Assembly (NCBI GenBank): GCA_021732285.1
Contig: JAKFVH010000250.1
Coordinates: 1-32,974, forward strand
Reading direction: 5' to 3'
DNA from: Reyranella sp.
Lineage (GTDB): Bacteria > Pseudomonadota > Alphaproteobacteria > Reyranellales > Reyranellaceae
Length of the DNA: 32,974 nt
Shown here: positions 1-7,669 of the stretch, one piece after another
How positions within the stretch are numbered: position 1 is the first letter of the stretch
Layout of the letters: the number at the start of each line of letters is the position of its first letter
Program-made: the position numbers and the translations under genes
The notes under the pieces: model-generated
What the model was told of the DNA's origin: nothing
The model's input: only the letters and a program-made list of their open reading frames with translations
The model's database searches: none

Positions 1-1112
1 TTCAGGAACACGATGGTCTGGAAGGCGTAGAGGCCGGGCGTCATCATGATGATGCTGGGCACCGTGAGCGCGATGCGCGGCACGTGCAGCGGCTCGCGCA
101 CCAGCGACGCGCCGAGGCCGACGGCGAACGCGCCGAAGAACGTGGCGCTCGGCAGGCCGAAGCCGAGGTCATGCAGCGCCAGCCTGATCTCGTTGCCGAC
201 CAATGTCAGGAGGGCGACCACCAGCACGGTGCGCAGCGGATTGTTGAACAGGATGCCGTAGCCGAAGCCGCCGGCGAAGCAGGCGACGGCGCGCCACAGC
301 AGGGTCATCGGCTCGATGCCGAGGCCGGCCGCTCCCGCCGGTGCCGGCGTCAGGCCGGCGAGGGCGGCGACGGCGGACAGGCCGACGGCAGCCGCCAGGG
401 TCAGCAGCACGGCATAGAACAGCCGGGCGATGCCGGCGGTCGTCTGGTGCTGCACGAGGTCGAGCAGGGCCGCGACCAGCGGGAAGCCCGGCACCAGGAA
501 CAGCGCCGACGAGATGAAGCCCACCGCATGGGCGAGCGCGAATTCGCGCACGCCGAAGCCCAGCACGATCAGGCAGTAGACGCCCGAGGCGAGCACGCCG
601 CACAACGCGGTCATGGCGTACTGGTTGAACCCCTTGCGCGACAGCAGGGTGCGCGCCGTCTGGCCGAGGCCGCCGCCGACGGCTGCGGCCCCGGTGGCCA
701 GCATGTCGCCGCCGTTGAGGTATGAAAAGCAGGCCGAGGCGACCGCCATCGACAGCGCGATCGGCAGCAGGGAATGCAGGGCGGGCGTGGCCTCGATGGC
801 GTCGATCTCGGCGGCCAGCGCCTCGGCCGTCAGGCCGGGCTTGCTGGTCCGCGCCAGCTGCTCGAGCGCTGCGATGCGCGAGGCGTCGACGCCGAGCGGC
901 GCCATCTCGCGTGTGAGCGTCACCGTCTCGCCAGCGGCCTCAGCCGTCGCCGTCATGCTGCCGATAGTGATGTGCACGGCGATGTGGTCTGTGCCGAGCG
1001 CCTTGGCCAGCAGGCCCATGGCATCGCGCACGCGAAAGGCGGTGTCACCCGACCGCAGCATCACCGCGCCGAAGCGCAGGACGACGTCGAGGGAGCGGGT
1101 TAGCGGACTCAT
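1..1112 (-). CDS. Threonine/serine exporter, ThrE family (3' end outside window)
   Basis: This is an integral membrane protein of the ThrE (DUF1212 plus DUF3815-like) family, which exports threonine and serine across the inner membrane. The frame is open from the ATG at 1112 to the window edge (about 370 residues), so the C-terminus is missing. The N-terminal soluble part reads MSPLTRSLDVVLRFGAVMLR and contains the RSGDTAFRVRDAM segment typical of the family. It is followed by many hydrophobic helices, including a late PGLYAFQTIVF segment as in the second membrane domain. The start is well constrained: reading upstream in frame there is a TGA before any other start codon. The start codon and its GGAAG ribosome binding site lie inside a perfect inverted repeat that fills the gap after the malate:quinone oxidoreductase gene on the same strand. 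The family call is strong; the transported substrate is inferred from the family. Confidence 0.85.
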   Translation of the reverse strand, partial: MSPLTRSLDVVLRFGAVMLRSGDTAFRVRDAMGLLAKALGTDHIAVHITIGSMTATAEAAGETVTLTREMAPLGVDASRIAALEQLARTSKPGLTAEALAAEIDAIEATPALHSLLPIALSMAVASACFSYLNGGDMLATGAAAVGGGLGQTARTLLSRKGFNQYAMTALCGVLASGVYCLIVLGFGVREFALAHAVGFISSALFLVPGFPLVAALLDLVQHQTTAGIARLFYAVLLTLAAAVGLSAVAALAGLTPAPAGAAGLGIEPMTLLWRAVACFAGGFGYGILFNNPLRTVLVVALLTLVGNEIRLALHDLGFGLPSATFFGAFAVGLGASLVREPLHVPRIALTVPSIIMMTPGLYAFQTIVFL

Positions 1113-1187
1113 GGTCTTCCGGACCGCGCGCTTCCAGCGCGCTCAGAATCATGAGCGCGCTGGAAGCGCGCGGTCCGGAAGACCATG
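1110..1187. repeat. Perfect 36-bp inverted repeat, dispersed palindromic family copy 1
   Basis: The arms at 1110-1145 and 1152-1187 are perfect reverse complements, separated by a 6-base loop (gaatca). Both outer ends read catggtcttccggaccgcg. The element begins one base after the stop codon of the malate:quinone oxidoreductase gene and ends inside the exporter start codon, so it makes up the whole intergenic region. A diverged copy with the same core lies at 26959-27037. No transposase is present, so it looks like a REP- or MITE-like palindrome. In RNA it could form a very stable hairpin that holds the exporter ribosome binding site. Confidence 0.95.
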
Positions 1188-1188
1188 A

Positions 1189-2688
1189 TCAAGCCGTATG
1201 CAGCCCCAGCACCTCGGCGGTGTCCTTGCGGACGCGCTCGACCAGTGCGGCATCGGTCTTGAGGTCACCGCCATAGGACGGGATCATCTCCTTGATCTTG
1301 GGCACCCAGTGGCCGACCAGCTGCTCGTGGAAGCAGTTCTCCAGCATGTGCACCATGATCCAGACGGCGGTCGAGGCGCCGGGCGAGGCGCCGAGCAGGG
1401 CGACGAGCGAGGAATCGGCCGAGTGCACGATCTCGGTGCCGAACTCCAGGGTGCCGGTGTGCAGCTTGCTCTTCTTGATGATCTGAACCCGCTGGCCGGC
1501 GACGTCGAGCTCCCAGTCGCTCTCCTTCATGTTGGGATAGAACTCGCGCAGCGCCTTGAAGCGGTGGCCCTTGCTCTGGAACACTTGGCCGACCAGGTAT
1601 TCCTCGAGCGGGAAGTTGTCCCTCCCCACCGCCAGCAGCGGCAGGATGTTGTCCGGCCGGATCGACAGCGGCAGGTCGAGCAGCGAGCCGTGCTTCAAGA
1701 ACTTGGTCGAGAAGCCGGCATAGGGGCCGAACAGGATCCAGCGCTTGCCGTCGATGATGCGCGTGTCGAGATGGGGCACCGACATCGGCGGCGAGCCGGC
1801 GGCCGCCATGCCGTAGACCTTGGCGGTATGGCGGGCGGCGATCTCGGGATTGCCGCAGCGCAGCCAGATGCCGCTCACCGGGAAGCCGGCGAAGCCTTTC
1901 GCTTCGGGGATGCCGGACTTCTGCAGCAGCGAGATCGCCCGGCCGCCGGCGCCGAGGAAGACGTAACGGGCGCCGATGCGCCGCGTCTCGCCGGTCTTCT
2001 CGTCGCGGACGTCGAGCCACCAGCCGTCGCCGGTCGGCCGGCGCTGCAGGTCGGTGACGTCGTGCGAGAAATGCACGGCGAAGCGATCCTGCTTCTTCAG
2101 ATAGTCCATCAGATTGCGGGTGAGCGCACCGTAGTTCACGTCGGCGCCGCTGATGATGCGGGTCGCGGCCACCACCTGGCTGGGATCGCGGCCCTCCATG
2201 ACCAGCGGCGCCCAGTCGGCGATCTGCTTGTGGTCCTGGCTGAACTCCATGCCGTGGTAGCAATGATGCGCGCTCATCGCGGCGTGGCGCTTCTTCAGGA
2301 AGGCCGCGCGATCCTCGCCGATCACGAAGCTCATGTGCGGCACGGGATGGATGAAGCTGTCGGGCGAGGCGATGGCGCCCTTCCTGATCAGGTACGACCA
2401 GAACTGGCGCGACATGTCGAACTCGACATTGACCTCGAGCGCCTTCGCGATGTCGACGCTGCCGTCCTTGCGCATCGGCGTGTAGTTCAGCTCGCAGTTG
2501 GCGGCGTGGCCGGTGCCGGCGTTGTTCCAGGCGCCCGAGCTCTCCTGCGCCTCGCCCGGCATGCGCTCGATCATGGCGATGCGCAGGTGCGGCTGCAGCT
2601 CCTTCAGGAACACCGCGAGCGTGGTGCTCATGATGCCGGCGCCCACCAGGACGACGTCGGCGCTCATGACTTCGTTGTTGTCGCTCAT
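1189..2688 (-). CDS. mqo: Malate:quinone oxidoreductase
   Basis: This is a peripheral membrane FAD enzyme that oxidises malate to oxaloacetate and passes electrons to quinone, as an alternative or supplement to NAD-dependent malate dehydrogenase in the TCA cycle. At 499 residues it has the usual Mqo length. The N-terminal FAD-binding stretch [17 protein letters not shown] is followed by the family-typical [20 protein letters not shown] segment, and the C-terminal part contains [16 protein letters not shown] chose the start at 2688 ([11 protein letters not shown]) because a GAGGGAG ribosome binding site lies five bases upstream; the frame extends 14 codons further but without a ribosome binding site. 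The exporter gene follows on the same strand after the palindromic repeat. The small cupin gene lies 31 bases upstream on the same strand and may be cotranscribed. Confidence 0.97.
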   Translation of the reverse strand: MSDNNEVMSADVVLVGAGIMSTTLAVFLKELQPHLRIAMIERMPGEAQESSGAWNNAGTGHAANCELNYTPMRKDGSVDIAKALEVNVEFDMSRQFWSYLIRKGAIASPDSFIHPVPHMSFVIGEDRAAFLKKRHAAMSAHHCYHGMEFSQDHKQIADWAPLVMEGRDPSQVVAATRIISGADVNYGALTRNLMDYLKKQDRFAVHFSHDVTDLQRRPTGDGWWLDVRDEKTGETRRIGARYVFLGAGGRAISLLQKSGIPEAKGFAGFPVSGIWLRCGNPEIAARHTAKVYGMAAAGSPPMSVPHLDTRIIDGKRWILFGPYAGFSTKFLKHGSLLDLPLSIRPDNILPLLAVGRDNFPLEEYLVGQVFQSKGHRFKALREFYPNMKESDWELDVAGQRVQIIKKSKLHTGTLEFGTEIVHSADSSLVALLGASPGASTAVWIMVHMLENCFHEQLVGHWVPKIKEMIPSYGGDLKTDAALVERVRKDTAEVLGLHTA

Positions 2689-2719
2689 GCGATCTCCCTC
2701 ATTCGATCTCTTGGCCGGC

Positions 2720-3106
2720 CTAGCCGGCACGCTTGAAAGGAACGGCCGTGCCGGGCTCCAGCACGACGTAGAGGCGGCGCCACGGCTCGCCGTCGACCAG
2801 CTTCCAGCAATGGCCGCCGCCTGTCGTGTCCTCGGCCAGCAGGATCTCGCCTGGTTTCAGGATGAAGTGCTGGCCGCCGCGCGTCTGGAAATCGAGCGTG
2901 CCGCTCAGGGTGATGACGAGCTGGCGCACCGGCGCGGTGTGCCATTCGAAGGTGCCGCCCGACCGGGTCTCCTGGAAGGAGGCGTGCGAGGTGCCGAGCT
3001 TGCCGGTGAGGAAATCGCCGCGCGCGCCGGGCTCGAGATCGATGAAGCCCTCCTCGGCATGCGAATTCTGGTCCTCGCCCGTCCAAATGCGCACGCACCG
3101 GATCAT
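2720..3106 (-). CDS. Small cupin-domain protein
   Basis: This 128-residue single-domain protein has a cupin barrel pattern. The first motif region reads [20 protein letters not shown] and the second [17 protein letters not shown]. The first motif keeps one histidine, but the second histidine and the glutamate of the classic metal-binding signature are replaced (HTA…Q), so metal binding is doubtful. The start at 3106 (MIRCVRIW) has a purine-rich AGGGGCAGGA stretch just upstream. It lies 31 bases before the malate:quinone oxidoreductase gene on the same strand and diverges from the SDR gene at 3191, so the 84-base gap should hold both promoters. The fold is fairly clear; the function is not known. 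Confidence 0.75.
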   Translation of the reverse strand: MIRCVRIWTGEDQNSHAEEGFIDLEPGARGDFLTGKLGTSHASFQETRSGGTFEWHTAPVRQLVITLSGTLDFQTRGGQHFILKPGEILLAEDTTGGGHCWKLVDGEPWRRLYVVLEPGTAVPFKRAG

Positions 3107-3190
3107 CGTCCTGCCCCTGTCGATGGACCTCTTGTCGGATGACCGTAGTATGGGCCCGTTCGACAGGCAAGAATGCGCGGAGGAGCGACG

Positions 3191-4216
3191 ATGAGCGGAC
3201 AGGGAACGGTTCTGGTGACCGGCGGGTCGGGCTTCATCGGCAGCTGGTGCGTGATCAGGCTGCTGCAGCAGGGCTACACCGCGCGCACGACGGTCCGCAG
3301 CCTGGCGCGCGAGAGCGCAGTGCGCGCCGCGATCGGCAAGGAGGTGGATGCACAGGATCGCCTCAGCATCCATGCCGCCGAGCTCACCTCGGATGCCGGT
3401 TGGAACGCGGTCGCGGCCGGCTGCGATTACATGCTCCACGTCGCCTCGCCCGTGGCCATCGAGGAGCCGAAGAACGCCGACGATCTCATCATCCCGGCGC
3501 GCGACGGGACCCGGCGCGCCATCGGCGCCGCCCTCGAAGCGGGTGTGAAGCGCGTGGTCCTGACCTCATCGGTGGCGGCGACCACGCCGCGCGGCGGCGC
3601 ACGCGTGAGCCTGACCGATGAAACGGTATGGACAGACCTCGACGACCCCGAGGTCAGCGCCTATTCGCGCTCCAAGACCCTGGCCGAGCGTACCGCGTGG
3701 GATCTGGTCGGCGCCTCGGGTGGCGCCACGACGCTCGCCACCGTGAATCCTTCGGTGGTGCTCGGACCGGTCCTCAGCCGGGACTACTCCGCCTCGGTCC
3801 AGCTCGTGGAGCGGCTGTTGACCGGCAAGGTCCCCGGACTGCCGCGGCTGGGCTTCAGCATCGTCGACGTGCGCGACGTGGCCGACCTGCATATCGCAGC
3901 GATGATCGCGCCGCAGGCGGCGGGCGAGCGCTTCATCGCGGCCGGAGACTTCGCCTGGATGACCGATCTCGCTTCCTTGCTGTGCACCCGGCTGGGCGCC
4001 GCCGCCGGCAAGGTGCCGGCGCGCAAGGTGCCCGACCTCGTCCTGCGCTTTGCCGCGCTGTTCGACAAGAGCCTGGCGGCCGTGGCGCCGCGTCTCGGCC
4101 AACAGCGCGCCTTCAGCTCGGCGAAGGCGCAGACCATGCTCGGCTGGCGGCCGCGGTCGCTCGAGGAAACGGTCGTGGATTGCGCCAGGAGCCTGATAGC
4201 GAATGGTGCGATCTGA
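3191..4216 (+). CDS. Extended SDR, dihydroflavonol-4-reductase-like NAD(P)-dependent reductase
   Basis: This 341-residue protein belongs to the extended short-chain dehydrogenase group that includes dihydroflavonol reductases, cinnamoyl-CoA reductases and microbial aldehyde reductases. The N-terminus has the Rossmann motif VLVTGGSGFIGSW, a central HVASPV segment, and the catalytic Tyr-Lys pair in YSRSK, followed by NPSVVLGPV. The members reduce carbonyls with NAD(P)H in the cytoplasm; the substrate here cannot be told from sequence. The start at 3191 is supported by a GGAGGAGC ribosome binding site at 3179-3186; an in-frame ATG at 3173 lacks one. It diverges from the cupin gene and is convergent with the low-GC gene ending at 4252, which marks a change in base composition. 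Confidence 0.88.
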   Translation: MSGQGTVLVTGGSGFIGSWCVIRLLQQGYTARTTVRSLARESAVRAAIGKEVDAQDRLSIHAAELTSDAGWNAVAAGCDYMLHVASPVAIEEPKNADDLIIPARDGTRRAIGAALEAGVKRVVLTSSVAATTPRGGARVSLTDETVWTDLDDPEVSAYSRSKTLAERTAWDLVGASGGATTLATVNPSVVLGPVLSRDYSASVQLVERLLTGKVPGLPRLGFSIVDVRDVADLHIAAMIAPQAAGERFIAAGDFAWMTDLASLLCTRLGAAAGKVPARKVPDLVLRFAALFDKSLAAVAPRLGQQRAFSSAKAQTMLGWRPRSLEETVVDCARSLIANGAI

Positions 4217-4251
4217 ACGGCGGCCTCTTGTGCACTATCGCGCTTCATACG

Positions 4252-5022
4252 CTACAGAACAGCCTTTACCGCTTCCTTGATGAGCGTCCAAAGAGCCTTT
4301 GAAGCCTCCTTCGCTGCCTCGCCTATGAGCGCAGTACCGAACCTCTCCTGGAGCTTCTGGAGAGCGTTTAGTCCATGGGTCTTGATGTAAGTGATAGATG
4401 TGCTCGCCGCGTTCTTCAGCGTATCGGACAATAGCTTGAGGTTATCGAGCACGAACCGCTTCTCTTCCGGGTACGCCGTTCCGTAGCCGTTGTTCTGCTC
4501 TACATGCGCTATCGTCTGGTCAACCTGCTCGATGGCGTTCTGTACGCGCACATCAGCGCGATCGAGCGGGATGGGAGCCCAGTCTCCCTCAGGGTCTTGG
4601 AAGTCTTGTGGCGTGATTCCTATGCGATTGGCGACGCTATCGAGCCCGTGCAGTGCGTCCTTCAGCCACCAATCCACATCGCCCGACGCCTCAGCCTTGT
4701 AGAACGGACTAGCTGCGTTTTTGCGCTGCTCCGCTAGGTAATCGCCGAGGCCATCCCCCTCCTTGAATTGTGACGGCCCGAAAGGGTCCAACAGCGCTTC
4801 AATGACCTGCTTCTCGACGAGGTTCTGAATAGCAATGCGAAAGAGGTCACTATTGCCGACAAGGCAATAGTTGTCTTCGGGATCGGCCGCGTCGTCTGGA
4901 TGGATAGTGTACATCCGCCGAATGTCGAACTCCGGGACGTAGCCCGGCTTGCTTTGCAATGCCAGGACCACCGCAAGCTCGTAGTACGCTGGCGCGATCC
5001 TGATGAATTCCGCCTTTTCCAT
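4252..5022 (-). CDS. Unknown protein with amphipathic C-terminus, next to TIR-like gene
   Basis: I do not recognise a named family for this 256-residue protein. Base composition is clearly lower in GC than the flanking genes, suggesting acquisition. Residues 1-120 look like a mixed alpha region with YYELAVVLALQSK near the start. From about residue 146 a separate C-terminal module appears to begin (GDWAPIPLDRADVRVQNAIE, then NNGYGTAYPEEKRFVLDNL), ending in a strongly amphipathic or hydrophobic helical tail (EAAKEASKALWTLIKEAVKAVL). I have the impression that this kind of module recurs at the end of unrelated bacterial proteins, but I could not check this. It lies 135 bases downstream of, and on the same strand as, the TIR-like gene, so the two may form one unit. 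A role as membrane-acting partner or effector is inference only. An AGGAC ribosome binding site lies upstream of the start. Confidence 0.75.
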   Translation of the reverse strand: MEKAEFIRIAPAYYELAVVLALQSKPGYVPEFDIRRMYTIHPDDAADPEDNYCLVGNSDLFRIAIQNLVEKQVIEALLDPFGPSQFKEGDGLGDYLAEQRKNAASPFYKAEASGDVDWWLKDALHGLDSVANRIGITPQDFQDPEGDWAPIPLDRADVRVQNAIEQVDQTIAHVEQNNGYGTAYPEEKRFVLDNLKLLSDTLKNAASTSITYIKTHGLNALQKLQERFGTALIGEAAKEASKALWTLIKEAVKAVL

Positions 5023-5157
5023 TAATGCAACGTCCTCAGCTCATCGTCCGAACGAAAGACAGATTGGGCGCCCTACTGCAGTCAACTGCACTCTGAATAC
5101 CTCTGATGGCCCGGAGCATGTTCCTATTTGATCAGTTCGTGCCCCTCGATTGACAGA

Positions 5158-6024
5158 TCACCGCCTACCTACTTCCTGCCAATCAATTTCGAAGTGCTCG
5201 CTAAGTTCTTTGGCGAGCGTTCTTTTCCACGCGCCGGCATCGTCGAAGTTCACCCACACGACACCCGCAAAGTCTGTCGGTATTTCGACGTCGCCTCGTT
5301 TCAAGACACATACGCGGTCGCGCGTGAGCTTTGCCATGAAGTAGCCAAGCTCAAGCAAGACGTTCTGCCGCGCCCGAGGCCTTGGCGGACTTCCCTTCTT
5401 TGCTCCCTCATCATCCGGGGTGAGTAGCACTACAGCAAATCCAACATCGGAATTTGCCTCGATTTTCTCGATGATCGTCCTGTTTCTGTTTGCACGCTCA
5501 TTCAAAATTACAACCTCGAATTTGAGTGCTTCCAGAAATCGTGCCGTCGCATGCAGTGGTCCTTCTTCGTGACCGTGGACGATGAATACTTTGCGCATCG
5601 GGGATCTTAGCGCCGTCCCTGTTGTGGGTGTCGGTCCTGGAGAAGGCATCTGCTGCTCCGATAACCATTCTTCTAACGAACGCACCGCTTCGTTCAGCAT
5701 GGCTAGAACTTCCGTGCGCCCTTTCGCAACATCTTCGCGGTATTGTCCAAGGGGGCGCTCTCCGCCGAATGATGGAATGTCCTCGGCCCAATCGATCGTG
5801 CGGCGATATCGCCTGTACCGGTCCGACACGGTGCCGAAGATCTGCCCCAGTGATTCGTCAAGCGACGCCTGGAGAGCCATTAAACTCGGCGAGTATTTCT
5901 CGATGGTGGAGGGATCGACCGCCTCAACGTCGGCTATCCGCCTGCGTAACCGGTTAATGGCGATGTGGACATCGCGGGGTTCCGGTGCATGCGTTAGTGG
6001 TATGAGTTGTGTCTTGGTAGCCAT
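5158..6024 (-). CDS. TIR-like nucleotide-binding protein (CAP12/PF10137-type TIR domain)
   Basis: This 288-residue protein has two parts. Residues 1-125 are helical and charged, with an RLRRRIADVEAV start, and are unlike any domain I can name. Residues 144-288 match the predicted nucleotide-binding TIR-like domain used as NAD-cleaving effector in some CBASS and Pycsar systems: KVFIVHGHEEGP, then VVLLTPDDEG, then RARQNVLLELGYFMAKL and IPTDFAGVVW. Glu225 in NVLLELGYF is the likely catalytic glutamate by family analogy. The start at 6024 has a GGAGAGAG ribosome binding site; longer in-frame readings lack one. GC is lower than in neighbouring genes. No nucleotide cyclase, SAVED or STING gene is in view. 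An anti-phage role is inference from the domain and from the low-GC neighbour downstream. Confidence 0.88.
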   Translation of the reverse strand: MATKTQLIPLTHAPEPRDVHIAINRLRRRIADVEAVDPSTIEKYSPSLMALQASLDESLGQIFGTVSDRYRRYRRTIDWAEDIPSFGGERPLGQYREDVAKGRTEVLAMLNEAVRSLEEWLSEQQMPSPGPTPTTGTALRSPMRKVFIVHGHEEGPLHATARFLEALKFEVVILNERANRNRTIIEKIEANSDVGFAVVLLTPDDEGAKKGSPPRPRARQNVLLELGYFMAKLTRDRVCVLKRGDVEIPTDFAGVVWVNFDDAGAWKRTLAKELSEHFEIDWQEVGRR

Positions 6025-6206
6025 TCTCTCTCCGCGTGAGAACATAGGGTACGATCGGGCCGCGGAACAGTCTTGGCCGCCGCTTACCGGTCGGCATCGG
6101 GCTCGCGCATCGAGAACAAAGTCCCTGACACAAGTTCTGTCCGAAGTGACCTGAAGCGGGCTCGTCTCGTGCTGGGCCGCCTGGGCGGCTCCAATCGCGC
6201 CTGTGC

Positions 6207-7196
6207 TCAAGAAGGCCGCGCGCGCCGGGCGTACCACGACGCAAGTCCGGCACAGACAATCAGCTGGATTTGATGAAAGACAATGAGGGGCAGCACCGCG
6301 ACCCCGGCGATGTCCGGCGGCAAGAGAGCCGTAAGCATCGGCACGCCGGTGACGAGACTCTTGTTGCCGCCGCAGAACACGACGACGATTTCATCCTCGA
6401 TCGGCAAACGGAGCGCGCGGCTGACCATTGCGGAGATTGCCAGCGCAAGGGCGAGCAGCAACGGACAAACCAGCACCACGCTGACCAGGTCGAAAGGTCT
6501 CAGGGTGCCCCATGCGCCTCGGCCAGCCGCTGTGCTGATCGCCATGTAAACGATCAGCAGGACGGCAAGCCGGTCGGCCCAGCCGATCGGAAGCCGATGC
6601 CGCTCGATCCATTTGGCGATCCAGCGCCGGACCAGCTGGCCCGTGAAGAACGGCAACTGGAGCAGCAGCACGACATCCCACAGGCCCGATGCCGATACCG
6701 CGCCGTGGACGTCCAGCAGAAGAGCGGCCAGCACTGGCGTCACGACGACGCCGATGACGCCCGAAGCCGAGCTCGCCGACACGGCGGCGCCGACATTGCC
6801 TCGCGCGAGCCCGATGAACGCCAGCGACGACTGCACGGTCGATGGCAACAGGCAGAGAAACAACAGGCCGACATAGAGATCGGGCGACAGCAGGGAGGGC
6901 ACCAGCAACCGAGCGGCCAATCCAAGCGCCGGAAAGAGGACGAAGGTTGCGGCAAGGACCAGGCCTTGCAGCCGCCAGTTCAACAGCCCTTGCCATACCG
7001 CCTGCGCCGTAAGCCGGGCGCCGTAGAAGAAAAACAGCAGCGCGATCGATACTCGGGTGATCAGGCCCAATGCCGGCTGAGCTTGGGGCGGGCAGGGAAG
7101 GAGGAGCCCGAACGCCACCGTGGCCACGATGACCAGGACGTAGCCGTCCAACTTTATGCGCGAGTCCTTGGCCCGTGGCGTGTTCGCGTTCCGCAT
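6207..7196 (-). CDS. SBF-like / YfeH-type putative Na+-dependent transporter
   Basis: This 329-residue membrane protein of the bile acid:sodium symporter superfamily (SBF-like, PF13593, YfeH type) has about ten hydrophobic segments. Family marks include LLFFFYGARLTAQ near residue 60, LLFLCLLPSTVQSSLAF in the middle, SASSASGVIGVVVTPV, and FCGGNKSLVTGVPML in the C-terminal half, the last resembling the cation-site region of the family. It would act in the inner membrane; the substrate is unknown. It sits between the low-GC TIR module and the tRNA-Arg gene and has the higher GC of the bulk genome, so it is probably a resident gene. The ribosome binding site before the start at 7196 is weak. Confidence 0.87.
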   Translation of the reverse strand: MRNANTPRAKDSRIKLDGYVLVIVATVAFGLLLPCPPQAQPALGLITRVSIALLFFFYGARLTAQAVWQGLLNWRLQGLVLAATFVLFPALGLAARLLVPSLLSPDLYVGLLFLCLLPSTVQSSLAFIGLARGNVGAAVSASSASGVIGVVVTPVLAALLLDVHGAVSASGLWDVVLLLQLPFFTGQLVRRWIAKWIERHRLPIGWADRLAVLLIVYMAISTAAGRGAWGTLRPFDLVSVVLVCPLLLALALAISAMVSRALRLPIEDEIVVVFCGGNKSLVTGVPMLTALLPPDIAGVAVLPLIVFHQIQLIVCAGLASWYARRARPS

Positions 7197-7338
7197 CTGC
7201 CGTTTCTAGGTGAGCTGGTCGGAAACCGGAAGCGTCTGCCGGGCAGTGCTGGCCCCCGACCATGGGAGGTCGCCACGGTTCGCTGCGCCATTGAAAGAAG
7301 CAGACGCCGTAAGCATCGGATGCTATATCGGCCGTCAC

Positions 7339-7415
7339 GTCCCCGTAGCTCAGCTGGATAGAGCAGCGGTTTCCTAAACCGGAGGTCGGAGGTTCGAATC
7401 CTCTCGGGGACGCCA
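7339..7415 (+). tRNA. tRNA-Arg (anticodon CCT)
   Basis: A complete cloverleaf with encoded CCA. The acceptor stem GTCCCCG pairs with CGGGGAC (7405-7411), then discriminator G and CCA at 7413-7415. The D arm is GCTC…GAGC, the anticodon loop TTCCTAA carries CCT (reads AGG), and the T arm GGAGG TTCGAAT CCTCT includes a G-U pair. The top pair of the anticodon stem (positions 27 and 43) is a G-G mismatch. Low-GC DNA begins directly after its 3' end, a common arrangement for integration at tRNA genes, but I found no second copy of the 3' end in the window. Confidence 0.97.
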
Positions 7416-7669
7416 TTTCTTATATAGGTGTGAGGCCGGGCACTCGAAGCAGCACGCGCATGAGCCGAAGGTGTCCACCTCGGCCTACGAAGTCCGTGGC
7501 TACAAGCTACGCCCGGGCCGATGAGGATGCTTTTGATCGTCGAGCAGAGTACACGTTAAGATTGCATCGCCAACTCAATGCACGTAGTGTATAAAAAGCA
7601 GAGGTAGCAAAGAAACACTGCTCGAGGCGTAGGTTTACGAGCAAAGAATCTAGCGCAGTCGAGGCTTTC
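7416..7669 (+). other. Gap after tRNA with a possible reading-frame remnant
   Basis: This 254-base gap has no intact gene. From the tRNA end a plus-strand frame stays open to a TGA at 7522-7524 and ends in the peptide VSTSAYEVRGYKLRPGR, which has codon use like real coding DNA (G or C third positions) but no start codon or ribosome binding site. It may be the tail of a destroyed gene. From about 7540 the DNA becomes AT-richer, with a tataaa at 7590-7595 ahead of the gene at 7670; no convincing -35 box is correctly spaced to it. Confidence 0.3.

Noticed and set aside
1198..2736. Plus-strand open frame of 512 codons antisense to mqo
   Set aside because: Same composition artefact; the minus-strand frame is an unmistakable malate:quinone oxidoreductase.
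6391..7416. Minus-strand open frame starting MASPRGFEPPTSGLGNRCSI
   Set aside because: This N-terminus is the reverse-strand translation of the tRNA-Arg gene, a well-known false protein start, and the remainder is out of frame with the transporter gene.
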